Of a DNA stretch of 12,336 nucleotides, positions 6,383 to 12,336 are shown one piece after another (positions within the stretch are counted from its first letter, which is position 1; each line of letters opens with the position of its first letter). The stretch lies in NCBI GenBank assembly GCA_002506595.1, contig DAXV01000008.1:59934-72269 (forward strand), written 5' to 3'. The notes below the pieces were generated by a model. That model saw nothing but the letters and a program-made list of their open reading frames with translations, was not told the origin of the DNA and did not search any database. The DNA comes from Acidilobaceae archaeon UBA158 (GTDB lineage: Archaea; Thermoproteota; Thermoprotei_A; Sulfolobales; Acidilobaceae). The translations under genes were made by a program, and so were the position numbers.

Positions 6383-6727
6383 TTGTTTAGAAAAATTTCT
6401 GTAATAGGAAAGGTTTTTGATAAAAGGAATTCCGCAGTTGTTATGGTAGACGATAAACCAATATTAATAGTAAAATACAACAATTCATTATATGGTATGG
6501 ATGCAATATGTTCTCATATGGGATGCGGTATATTAACTGATGTGCAAGATAATGTAGCAACTTGTCCATTGCATGGAGCAAAGTTTAATGTAATAACTGG
6601 AGAAATGATAGCCCCACCTCAAGTAAGACCCGAAGTACCTTGTGAATTCAAATCAAATTCAAAAACTCCATTAAAGACATATAAAGTAAGAATTAATAAT
6701 GAAGGTTTTGTTGAGATTGATGTATGA
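6383..6727 (+). CDS. Rieske-type [2Fe-2S] ferredoxin
   Basis: A 114-residue soluble, single-domain Rieske protein. It has both cluster-binding boxes: CSHMGC (Cys43, His45) and CPLHG (Cys61, His64), with 15 residues between them, the classical CxH-x15-CxxH pattern for a 2Cys/2His [2Fe-2S] cluster. A third cysteine follows in the first box (Cys48). There is no membrane anchor, so it is more like an electron-transfer ferredoxin of oxygenases or nitrite-reductase small subunits than a bc1-type Rieske protein. The start appears to be TTG 6383, seven bases after AAGGGGT; the nearby ATG at 6376 is out of frame and hits a stop at once. No oxygenase or reductase partner lies beside it. Its electron partner is unknown. 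Confidence 0.9.
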   Translation: MFRKISVIGKVFDKRNSAVVMVDDKPILIVKYNNSLYGMDAICSHMGCGILTDVQDNVATCPLHGAKFNVITGEMIAPPQVRPEVPCEFKSNSKTPLKTYKVRINNEGFVEIDV

Positions 6728-6750
6728 TAAAAATTATTTAAACACATAAT

Positions 6751-6760
6751 ATTTTTATAG
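6751..6760 (+). promoter_or_regulatory. rpo8 promoter (TATA box)
   Basis: ATTTTTATAG, identical to the gdhA promoter sequence at 10149-10158. Transcription would start near 6782, at the ATGGGG (6780-6785) that stands seven bases before the rpo8 ATG. Confidence 0.5.
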
Positions 6761-6792
6761 ATTTTTAGTTCATTATAATATGGGGAAGAATT

Positions 6793-7128
6793 ATGATTAA
6801 TATAGAGGCAGAGGTTAAGAGCATAACTCAATCAAAGTTGCAAGGAGCAAAAATAGTTAATGCTGCTAACAAAAATACTGAAATATATTTTGATTTGGTT
6901 CAAGATATGATAAAAATTTCTGAAAAAGATAAAATACAAATAGTTATAGATGAAAATAAGCCAGAAAACATGGATATATATGATTTTTGTGGCCATGGTT
7001 ATTTAGTAAAATCAGAGGAAGATTCAAAAATAACAATATTATCTTTATGGGGTATAATATTTCAATTTGATCCGCCATTGGGATTAAAAGAGAATACTAA
7101 ATATTATTTATGTTTAAGAAAAATTTAG
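6793..7128 (+). CDS. rpo8: DNA-directed RNA polymerase subunit Rpo8 (RpoG)
   Basis: Orthologue of eukaryotic RPB8, a small OB-fold-like subunit of RNA polymerase known from Crenarchaeota and Korarchaeota. The 111-residue protein matches what I recall of the Sulfolobus Rpo8 in order and spacing: an N-terminal beta strand (IEAEVKSI), an acidic middle with KIQIVIDENKPE, then the hallmark DFCGHGYLV (64-72), SLWGIIFQF (84-92), and a final strand NTKYYLCLRK (101-110). The Sulfolobus protein is slightly longer because of a longer loop between these motifs. It has its own promoter, and its stop is separated by a single base from the stop of the convergent PUA gene. The assignment is by recognition of motifs; a profile search would settle it. 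Confidence 0.85.
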   Translation: MINIEAEVKSITQSKLQGAKIVNAANKNTEIYFDLVQDMIKISEKDKIQIVIDENKPENMDIYDFCGHGYLVKSEEDSKITILSLWGIIFQFDPPLGLKENTKYYLCLRKI

Positions 7129-7129
7129 C

Positions 7130-7642
7130 TTATAAAGAAACTGAAATTTTCCAAATAAGATCTCCCGCATAATGTAAATTTTCTACAGCCTTTCCTTTAG
7201 TTTTTTGCTTTATGAGATCTGAAATTTCTTTGCTATTATATAAAGTTTTGCCTACCATTACTGGCACTCCTTTCTCTAAATCAAATGCAGCAATGATAGA
7301 ATTTTCTTTAAATTCCCCTTTAATATCTTTGATACCAGGTAGCATTAAATCCGCTCCTCTTGATACAGCATTTGTTGCACCCCTATCTATTATTACTCCA
7401 TTCATCCATGAATAGCCCCTTTTTAATAAGCATAATAAAGAAGGAAATGTTAGTTCTCCTTTTTTTACTATACATGGAAAATTATTATCTAAATATAAAA
7501 TAATATCTTGATAAACTGCAATCTCTACTTTTTCCCATTCCATTGGTATCATTGGATATACTTTTAATATCTGATCTTTAACTTCTTTAACTTCCTTTTT
7601 AGATAGCAGATGTCTTTTACTTATTTTTATTTTTTCAGACAC
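7130..7642 (-). CDS. PUA-domain RNA-binding protein (MCT-1/Tma20-like, COG2016)
   Basis: A 170-residue protein with an N-terminal pre-PUA domain (about 1-78) and a C-terminal PUA domain. The PUA signature VIIDRGATNAVSRGADLMLPGI is at 83-104, and the ending GKAVENLHYAGDLIW (150-164) is typical of the archaeal COG2016 family. Eukaryotic relatives (MCT-1/Tma20, eIF2D) bind the small ribosomal subunit and act in initiation or recycling; the archaeal role is less clear. The start is GTG at 7642, with AGGGA about seven bases upstream; no in-frame ATG is near. A TATA-like TTTTTAAGATAAA on the minus strand (7685-7697) fits as its promoter. It is convergent with rpo8, with only one base between the two stop codons. 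Confidence 0.88.
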   Translation of the reverse strand: MSEKIKISKRHLLSKKEVKEVKDQILKVYPMIPMEWEKVEIAVYQDIILYLDNNFPCIVKKGELTFPSLLCLLKRGYSWMNGVIIDRGATNAVSRGADLMLPGIKDIKGEFKENSIIAAFDLEKGVPVMVGKTLYNSKEISDLIKQKTKGKAVENLHYAGDLIWKISVSL

Positions 7643-7696
7643 GCTATTTCCCTATTAATTATTTAAAATAGGAATTAATTTAACTTTATCTTAAAA

Positions 7697-7781
7697 ATTA
7701 AATGAAACCCCTCGCAGACCCGTTGATCATCATAGCATTTAGCTCTGTTATAGCTAGCGGCAGTCATTGGGGTCATTTAAT
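7697..7781. ncRNA. Candidate structured small RNA (GC-rich hairpin)
   Basis: In an otherwise AT-rich intergenic region, ATTAAATGA (7697-7705) pairs with TCATTTAAT (7773-7781). After an AA bulge, CCCC (7708-7711) pairs with GGGG (7769-7772), giving 13 base pairs. The enclosed 57 bases are close to half GC and contain a second stem TAGCT/AGCTA (7740-7744/7752-7756). GC-rich islands in AT-rich hyperthermophile genomes often mark RNA genes. It is not a tRNA. The minus strand carries ATGATGA, a perfect C box, but I see no matching CTGA D box. No ACA follows the stem, so an H/ACA guide is not supported. A small inverted-repeat element is the alternative. Strand is undecided. Confidence 0.35.
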
Positions 7782-7848
7782 AATATTGGTTTTAAACTAT
7801 AAATTTATTTATATAAAAATTGGGATCATACAAAAATAAAAGCAAAGA

Positions 7849-7856
7849 TTTTAAAT
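7849..7856 (+). promoter_or_regulatory. Promoter of the Sm-like/L37e/peptidase operon
   Basis: TTTTAAAT is a likely TATA box with a start near 7876-7880. The motif GGCGCTTAATA (7865-7875) lies between the two, resembling the sequence at the hemA promoter. A second TATA-like sequence (TTATATAAAA, about 7809-7818) could give a longer leader. The ribosome site AGGAGG (7878-7883) stands seven bases before ATG 7891 and is the best one in the window. Confidence 0.45.
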
Positions 7857-7890
7857 AATCTAACGGCGCTTAATACTAGGAGGGAAAATC

Positions 7891-8130
7891 ATGTCAGAGA
7901 ACTCGCATTTGCAAGCAAACACGTTTAAGGCTATAGCGGATTACTTGAATTCAAGCGTATTAGTTAAGATGAAAGGAAATAGAGAAGTTAAAGGTATATT
8001 AACAAGCTATGATCAACATTTAAATTTAATTTTAGAAAAGGCTGAAGAGCTAGAAGGTAAAACCTCAAGACCTTTAGGCTTGGTTTTGCTTAGAGGAGAT
8101 AATGTAATAGCAGTAAGTCCAGCAGGGTGA
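7891..8130 (+). CDS. Sm-like archaeal protein (SmAP/Lsm)
   Basis: A 79-residue Sm-fold protein that forms rings and binds U-rich RNA. The Sm1 motif is at about 21-51 with GNREVKGILTSYDQHLNLIL, including Asp41, His43 and Asn45 of the uridine pocket. The Sm2 motif is LLRGDNVIAVS (66-76), with Arg68, Gly69 and Asp70. The length is usual for archaeal SmAP1. It is followed six bases later by the L37e gene, a conserved archaeal pairing, and this supports both identities. The start has a near-perfect ribosome site. Its exact RNA targets cannot be read from the sequence. Confidence 0.95.
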   Translation: MSENSHLQANTFKAIADYLNSSVLVKMKGNREVKGILTSYDQHLNLILEKAEELEGKTSRPLGLVLLRGDNVIAVSPAG

Positions 8131-8136
8131 TAATAG

Positions 8137-8325
8137 ATGACAAAAGGAACGCCTTCAATGGGATTGCATAGTAAAGGTAAAACTCATATTGTATGCAGGA
8201 GATGTGGAAGAAGAGCATTTAATGTTTCAAAAGGTTATTGCGCAGCATGCGGATTTGGTAGGAGCAAAAAAATTAGAAAATATAGTTGGCAAAATAAGAA
8301 AGTTAATAGAATTAGATTAGTATAA
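8137..8325 (+). CDS. rpl37e: 50S ribosomal protein L37e
   Basis: A 62-residue, strongly basic zinc-ribbon ribosomal protein of the large subunit. The start [17 protein letters not shown] is characteristic. The zinc site is two CxxC pairs: CRRC (Cys20, Cys23) and CAAC (Cys35, Cys38). The basic C-terminus [15 protein letters not shown] is as in other archaea. It starts six bases after the Sm-like stop, with AGGGTGAT (about 8124-8131) as its ribosome site running through that stop, so the two are co-translated. Confidence 0.97.
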   Translation: MTKGTPSMGLHSKGKTHIVCRRCGRRAFNVSKGYCAACGFGRSKKIRKYSWQNKKVNRIRLV

Positions 8326-8335
8326 GGTGTTATGT

Positions 8336-9454
8336 TTGGAAGGTAGATGGGATAAAAATAAAGAAAAATTAAAATCTATTTTAGATAAATATAATTTGGA
8401 TGTTCTTATATTAGCTGGAAAAGAAAACATAATTTATTCTACAGGTATTAGGGATCCAACAGAGGTACTAATTTTATCAAATAAATGCTCAGATTATTTA
8501 CTTACATCAACTCTAGATTATTTTAGAATGCTTAGCAGAGCACCAAAGGACATTTCATTAAAGGCATTTTATAGACCTGGTGAAAAGGGAACAGAACCCC
8601 CTATTCCTAAATCTGATTTAGTTGAAGGCGGATTAATTGATGCAATTAAATCTATATCTTTGCAATGTGGAAATAAAATAGGGGCAGATTTGCAATGGGC
8701 TAATTATATGGTAGGAAATTATCTAAACGAGCAATTGAAAGTACAGGATTTAAGTAATGATATTTTGAAAATAAGGGAAATTAAAGATGATTGGGAAGTT
8801 GAATATATATTAGAATCTATCAATGCATCTGAAAAGGCGTTAAGGGATGCATTAAATGCATTGGAAAGCAATCCTACAGAAAATGAAGTTGAGGCTGTAT
8901 TTTATTCATCGCTTATGAATCAAGGAGCTTGGGGCGAAGCATTTCCAACAATAGTTGGATTTTATGAAAATACTGCATTACCTCATTATAATCCAGGTAA
9001 TGTTAGATTGCAAAAACCTGGACCAGTGCTTATAGACTTTGGAGCAAATATGAATGGGTATTTAAGTGATATGACAAGATCCTTATGGTTTGGTGATGGG
9101 GGTAAAGAATATAAAAAACTAATCGAAACTGTTGCTGAAGCCCAATCGGAAGCGATAGATTCCATAAAGCCAGGAGTGGAGGCATGGGAACCGGACAAGG
9201 CTGCAAGGCTTGTTTTTGATAAGGAAAATATAACTAGATATTTTAATCATGGCTTAGGTCATGGAGTTGGAGTTGAAGTTCATGAAGCTCCATATTTAAG
9301 GCCAAATTCTAATGAAGTATTAGAACCAGGGATGATTGTAACCGTTGAACCTGGTATTTATTATCCAGGTTTATATGGAGTTAGAATTGAAGATATGGTT
9401 TATATTACAAAAACTAAAGCCAGACTAATAACTAAGTTTTCAAGAATTCTATAA
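8336..9454 (+). CDS. pepQ: Xaa-Pro peptidase (M24 family prolidase/aminopeptidase P)
   Basis: A cytoplasmic M24-family metallopeptidase that cleaves Xaa-Pro bonds in peptides. The protein of about 372 residues has an N-terminal creatinase-like domain (about 1-140) and a pita-bread catalytic domain. All five metal ligands are present: Asp234 (LIDFGAN), Asp245 (LSDMTRS), His309 (HGLGHGVG), Glu338 (VTVEPGIYY) and Glu352 (VRIEDM). Their spacing (11, 64, 29 and 14) equals that of Pyrococcus furiosus prolidase as I recall it. Start choice: TTG 8336 has AAGGTG (8324-8329) six bases upstream. The in-frame GTG at 8327 lies inside that site and is probably not used. The site overlaps the L37e stop, so it belongs to the same operon. 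Prolidase and aminopeptidase P cannot be told apart here. Confidence 0.93.
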   Translation: MEGRWDKNKEKLKSILDKYNLDVLILAGKENIIYSTGIRDPTEVLILSNKCSDYLLTSTLDYFRMLSRAPKDISLKAFYRPGEKGTEPPIPKSDLVEGGLIDAIKSISLQCGNKIGADLQWANYMVGNYLNEQLKVQDLSNDILKIREIKDDWEVEYILESINASEKALRDALNALESNPTENEVEAVFYSSLMNQGAWGEAFPTIVGFYENTALPHYNPGNVRLQKPGPVLIDFGANMNGYLSDMTRSLWFGDGGKEYKKLIETVAEAQSEAIDSIKPGVEAWEPDKAARLVFDKENITRYFNHGLGHGVGVEVHEAPYLRPNSNEVLEPGMIVTVEPGIYYPGLYGVRIEDMVYITKTKARLITKFSRIL

Positions 9455-9509
9455 AATAGATAATTAAAGCTTTTATATTCTCATTTTTAAATCTTTATCT
9501 GGGAATTTT

Positions 9510-9866
9510 ATGAAGGTTGTAAAAGCAGTATTCCATATAAATGAAGATAATCAAGATACTTTAAAGAATTTATTTTCTGGCATTTATAGCTTAATAGATT
9601 CATTGAAAGGATCAGAAATTAAAGTAGAAGTAGTTATAACAGATAGGGGAATAATTAATTTTATGAAGGGAAATATTGATAAATATACATATGAAACAAT
9701 AAATGAACTCTTAGGATCTGGAGTTAAATTTAATGTATGTAACATATCGTTAAGATCTTTAGGGATTCCTTTTAAAGATTTAATTGAAGGATTAAATTTA
9801 GTAGAATCTGGTATTGTAAAAATAATAGAGCTTGTTAATGATGGTTATGTGTATATAAAACCATAA
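9510..9866 (+). CDS. DsrE-like protein (COG1416 type)
   Basis: A 118-residue protein of the DsrE/DsrF-like fold, a group linked to sulfur relay but mostly of unknown function. Family-like features are the starting strand VVKAVFHINEDN (about 3-14), VEVVITDRGI (39-48), the segment GVKFNVCNISL (71-81) with its single Cys77, and the end ESGIVKIIELVNDGYVYIKP (99-118). One conserved cysteine fits the small COG1416 group; the full DsrEFH cysteine/context is absent. It follows the peptidase gene by 55 bases and has TATA-like sequences at 9468-9477 and 9484-9492. With the second of these, the transcript would start at or very near the ATG, so it may be leaderless; no ribosome site is visible. Specific function is not known. 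Confidence 0.8.
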   Translation: MKVVKAVFHINEDNQDTLKNLFSGIYSLIDSLKGSEIKVEVVITDRGIINFMKGNIDKYTYETINELLGSGVKFNVCNISLRSLGIPFKDLIEGLNLVESGIVKIIELVNDGYVYIKP

Positions 9867-9867
9867 G

Positions 9868-10041
9868 AATAATAATGAATTAGAAATTTCTAGTAATACT
9901 AGCTTGCTTATAACGATTCCTCCAATAAAGGTATAGCATGTATTTGTTAATACTTTATCATTACAACCAGGAAGTACTTATAGAGTAAACGTTTTCACGC
10001 AAAGTCGGACAAACCTATTGTGTCAAATAAAAACAATTTAA
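9868..10041 (+). pseudogene. Decayed C-terminal remnant of a secreted or pilin-like protein
   Basis: Reading in frame from 9868, the sequence gives TSLLITIPPIKV, a TAG stop at 9934-9936, then HVFVNTLSLQPGSTYRVNVFT and about a dozen further residues to a TAA at 10039-10041. The piece LQPGSTYRVNVFT reads like the closing beta-strands of archaeal pilin-like or other extracellular beta-sandwich proteins, where similar LxPGxxYxVxV phrases are common. There is no start codon, signal peptide or ribosome site, and the frame is broken. It most likely is the tail of a lost gene. The likeness is by eye only, and a chance open frame is possible. Confidence 0.4.
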
Positions 10042-10148
10042 AATAGATTTATCATATCATTATATTAATACCCATTTTTATCCCAAGACTATTAAATTCA
10101 TCTACACAAAATACACACTTTATACTTTATTAATTTTATGTTGAAAAT

Positions 10149-10158
10149 ATTTTTATAG
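10149..10158 (+). promoter_or_regulatory. gdhA promoter (TATA box)
   Basis: ATTTTTATAG, the same ten bases as at rpo8. It stands 22 bases before ATGGGG (10180-10185), near which transcription would start, eight bases before the gdhA ATG. The rest of the stretch before it (10042-10140) shows no gene or clear element. Confidence 0.55.
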
Positions 10159-10193
10159 TATTAAAAACAATTATTTATTATGGGGCGACATGT

Positions 10194-11462
10194 ATGTCTA
10201 CAAATAAGGATCCCTATTTAGAGGCAAAGAAGCAGCTTAGAAGTGCAGTGGATATTTTGGGTTATTCAGATGAAATTTATGAAATGTTATCAACACCTGA
10301 AAGAATAGTTCAGGTTAAGATACCTGTTAAGATGGATAATGGAAGCTTAAAGATATTTACAGGATGGAGAGTACAGCACAACAGTGCTTTAGGACCTTAT
10401 AAGGGAGGAGTTAGATACCATCCAGAAACAAATCTTAGCGAAGTAATGGCATTAGCAATGTGGATGACATGGAAGAACTCTTTAGCTGATATACCCTATG
10501 GGGGAGCTAAAGGCGGAATACAAGTTGATCCATTCCAATTAAGTCCAAGAGAACTTGAGACATTATCAAGGAAGTATTTTGCTGGCATAAGTAAGTTTGT
10601 TGGTGTTGACAGAGATGTACCAGCACCAGATGTGAATACAAATCCACAAACTATGGCTTGGTTTGTTGATGAATATTCAAATAGATATGATTCACAATTA
10701 TTTGGAGTTGTTACTGGTAAACCTTTAGAATTAGGAGGTTTACAAACAAGAATCTTCTCAACAGGTTTGGGCGTTGCTACAGTAGCTAAACAAGCTGCCA
10801 AGAAAATTTTTGGGTCAATTGAAGGAAAAACAGTTGCAATACAAGGATTTGGTAATGTAGGTTATTACACTGCTAAATTCTTAAATGAAATGGGAGCCAA
10901 AGTTATAGCTATTGCAGATGTTAAAGGTGGAATTTATAGCAGCAAAGGTTTTGATGCAGATGAAATAAAGGCTACAATTAGCAAGAAAGGAAGCATGTTC
11001 GTTACAGATTATCCAAATTATGAGAAAAAGATAAGCAATGAGGATCTTTTAGAGCTTAATGTCGATATATTAGTTCCTGCAGCAATTGAAAATGTAATAA
11101 CAGAAGAAAATGCATCAAAGATAAAAGCAAAATTAATAGTTGAAGGAGCTAATGGACCAACATCACCTGAGGCTGAAGAATACTTAACAAAGAAAGGAGT
11201 TGTAATAGTGCCAGATACACTAGCTAACAGCGGAGGAGTTATTATGAGTCATATAGAATGGGTAAACAACAGAATGGGCGGATGGATAACTGAAGAAGAG
11301 GCAAAGAATAGATTAATACAAAAGATGGAAAATAATTTGAACTTAATTTGGAACTTCTGGGAAAACAAATTAGATCATGAAAAATACAACTTAAGAATGG
11401 CTGCTTATGGAATAGCTGTAGATAAAGTAGTTAGAGCTATGAAATTAAGAGGTTGGATTTAA
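10194..11462 (+). CDS. gdhA: Glutamate dehydrogenase (NAD(P)-dependent)
   Basis: A 422-residue hexameric-type Glu/Leu/Phe dehydrogenase that interconverts glutamate and 2-oxoglutarate plus ammonia. The catalytic N-terminal domain has LGPYKGGVRYHP (Lys70), MTWKNSL (Lys94), PYGGAKGGI (catalytic Lys106) and PAPDVNT (Asp146). The cofactor domain has GFGNVG (218-223), with Asp242 at the end of the following strand (IAIADVKG), a residue often linked to NAD preference. The ending NSGGVIMSHIEWVNN is typical of the archaeal enzyme. The segment after TGKPLELGG reads LQTRIFSTGLGV, where many family members have a GR..ATGRGV version. The start at ATG 10194 is the only in-frame choice after the promoter, with GGGG as a weak ribosome site. 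Its codons are slightly cleaner than its neighbours', as for a well-expressed gene. Its 3' end overlaps the convergent GTPase gene by 26 bases. Confidence 0.96.
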   Translation: MSTNKDPYLEAKKQLRSAVDILGYSDEIYEMLSTPERIVQVKIPVKMDNGSLKIFTGWRVQHNSALGPYKGGVRYHPETNLSEVMALAMWMTWKNSLADIPYGGAKGGIQVDPFQLSPRELETLSRKYFAGISKFVGVDRDVPAPDVNTNPQTMAWFVDEYSNRYDSQLFGVVTGKPLELGGLQTRIFSTGLGVATVAKQAAKKIFGSIEGKTVAIQGFGNVGYYTAKFLNEMGAKVIAIADVKGGIYSSKGFDADEIKATISKKGSMFVTDYPNYEKKISNEDLLELNVDILVPAAIENVITEENASKIKAKLIVEGANGPTSPEAEEYLTKKGVVIVPDTLANSGGVIMSHIEWVNNRMGGWITEEEAKNRLIQKMENNLNLIWNFWENKLDHEKYNLRMAAYGIAVDKVVRAMKLRGWI

Positions 11463-12336
11463 CTATTTCATTAATAACATTTAACACCATTTTTTTATCT
11501 AAGGCACTTATTTTATAAAATTTGCTTATACTTAATTTTTCTATATTTTTGATTAATAAGGAATCTAAATCTTTTAATTCACTTTCGTTTAAAAGATCAA
11601 TTTTGTTTATAATCAATATAATTTTTTTGTTTTTTATAATGCTTTTTATATTATTTATTATATTAAATTGTTCTTCTATTGGCATGTAAGCATTTTTTGA
11701 AGGGTCTAGAATAAAAATTATGATACCATCTAAATAGGTTAAAGCACTTATTGCTTTCTTTTCGATTTCATTCATTTCATTAATCTCTCTATCTAGAAGG
11801 CCTGGAGTATCAACTATTTGAATTATATTGCTTTTGTCATATTCAAAATGGCCTATAATGATTTCCTTTGTTGTAAATGGATATGATGCTACTTTTGTGT
11901 TTGCCTTTGTTATTGAAGATACTAGTGTTGACTTTCCAGCATTTGGAGGGCCAGCTATTATGATAGTTTTTCTATAAGGGTCAAGACCAGGAAAACTCAT
12001 GATAGTTATAACAAGGTTTCTAAGATATTCTAATGATTTACTGCACCTTTTTAATGCAGAAATCATTCTTCCCCTTGCTTCTCTTGAAAGAATTTTCATT
12101 TCTTTTGGAGTATCAGATGCTAAAATTTTATTTCTATAATCTATCCAAAATTTTTTTACAAGAATTCTGGTTTTTTTAATACATTTTATTGATTCAAAAA
12201 TTTTTTGTTTATCATAATTTACTTCAATTAATCCCCAATAAAAATTATGTAGCTTTTTTAACATTTTTTCTAATTCAATTATTGATTCTGTTTTTGAATT
12301 TATTATATTATAAATGAGCTCTATTGATTTTATTTC
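11437..12336 (-). CDS. NOG1-family GTP-binding protein (5' end outside window)
   Basis: A GTPase of the Obg-like NOG1 family (COG1084), which in eukaryotes acts in assembly of the large ribosomal subunit. Numbered from the methionine at 12264, the G motifs are: G1 GPPNAGKS (105-112), G2 in SYPFTTK (127-133), G3 DTPGLLD (152-158), G4 NKID (220-223) and G5 SAL (253-255). Before the G domain comes the NOG1 helical region with REARGRMISALKR (61-73). The frame does not begin at 12264: 24 more open codons (reading EIKSIELIYNI and onward) continue to the right edge, and NOG1 proteins have a longer N-terminal helical domain. The gene is therefore cut by the window, and the Met at 12264 has no ribosome site. 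Its stop lies inside the end of gdhA on the other strand. Confidence 0.9.
   Translation of the reverse strand, partial: EIKSIELIYNIINSKTESIIELEKMLKKLHNFYWGLIEVNYDKQKIFESIKCIKKTRILVKKFWIDYRNKILASDTPKEMKILSREARGRMISALKRCSKSLEYLRNLVITIMSFPGLDPYRKTIIIAGPPNAGKSTLVSSITKANTKVASYPFTTKEIIIGHFEYDKSNIIQIVDTPGLLDREINEMNEIEKKAISALTYLDGIIIFILDPSKNAYMPIEEQFNIINNIKSIIKNKKIILIINKIDLLNESELKDLDSLLIKNIEKLSISKFYKISALDKKMVLNVINEIVKSNLLIS
11490..11496 (+). terminator. Possible T-run terminator after gdhA
   Basis: Seven T residues on the gdhA coding strand, 28 bases beyond its stop and inside the antisense GTPase gene. It would end the gdhA transcript in the convergent region. Weak evidence in AT-rich DNA. Confidence 0.25.

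Noticed and set aside
7700..7780. tRNA, split-tRNA half or H/ACA guide in the 7697-7781 hairpin
   Set aside because: No T-arm or anticodon-arm consensus, and no ACA after the stem.
1..12336. CRISPR array, transposase, integrase, toxin-antitoxin or other defence genes
   Set aside because: No regular spaced repeats and no such protein motifs were seen on either strand.

Overview
The window looks like chromosomal DNA of a hyperthermophilic or thermophilic archaeon of the Thermoproteota (Crenarchaeota). Archaeal signs are a tight Sm-like protein/ribosomal protein L37e gene pair, TATA-box promoters, and tRNAs without encoded CCA. A recognisable Rpo8 (RpoG) RNA polymerase subunit narrows it to Crenarchaeota or Korarchaeota. 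The protein-coding DNA is very AT-rich (roughly 30% GC by eye) and uses AGA/AGG and ATA codons heavily, while the tRNA genes are GC-rich, as expected for a thermophile. A Caldisphaera/Acidilobales-type genome would fit, but that is inference and not shown by any single gene.

Layout. 1-731: tRNA-Leu(CAG), whose 3' end overlaps tail-to-tail the end of a minus-strand CbiX-like gene. 732-3147: an AT-rich divergent promoter region, then hemA and hemB as a two-gene tetrapyrrole operon. 3197-3713: tRNA-Arg(GCG), then a 440-base non-coding stretch holding two inverted copies of an unusual G6-centred dyad about 260 bases apart. 3714-6080: a small membrane protein, a 94-residue four-cysteine protein and a B12-binding-type radical SAM protein, none with a known specific function. 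6383-7128: a stand-alone Rieske ferredoxin and Rpo8. 7130-7642 (minus): a PUA-domain RNA-binding protein, convergent with rpo8. 7643-7890: an intergenic region with a strong GC-rich hairpin that may be a small RNA. 7891-9866: Sm-like protein, L37e, an Xaa-Pro peptidase (probable operon) and a DsrE-like protein. 9867-10193: the decayed tail of a probable secreted protein, then a promoter. 10194-12336: glutamate dehydrogenase, overlapping at its 3' end a convergent NOG1-type GTPase that runs off the right edge.

How the genes fit together. hemA and hemB supply the first committed steps from glutamyl-tRNA to porphobilinogen (with a GSA aminotransferase encoded elsewhere). The divergent CbiX-like gene could act further down the same pathway as a metal chelatase. 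Rpo8, L37e, the Sm-like protein, the PUA protein, the NOG1 GTPase and the two tRNAs are an information-processing housekeeping set. GDH, the peptidase, the Rieske protein and the DsrE-like protein are metabolic or redox functions. Nothing resembles a defence system, CRISPR array, transposase, integrase or virus. The least explained parts are the inverted dyad pair (3298-3603), the hairpin (7697-7781), the CbiX-like protein with its cysteine cluster, and the four-cysteine/radical SAM pair.

Translation signals fall into two kinds. hemA, hemB, L37e, the peptidase and the radical SAM gene have GGTG/GTGA-type Shine-Dalgarno sites, several overlapping the preceding stop codon. Three other genes (3714, 6793, 10194) share a compact arrangement: TATA box, about 20 bases, RTGGGG, 6-8 bases, ATG.
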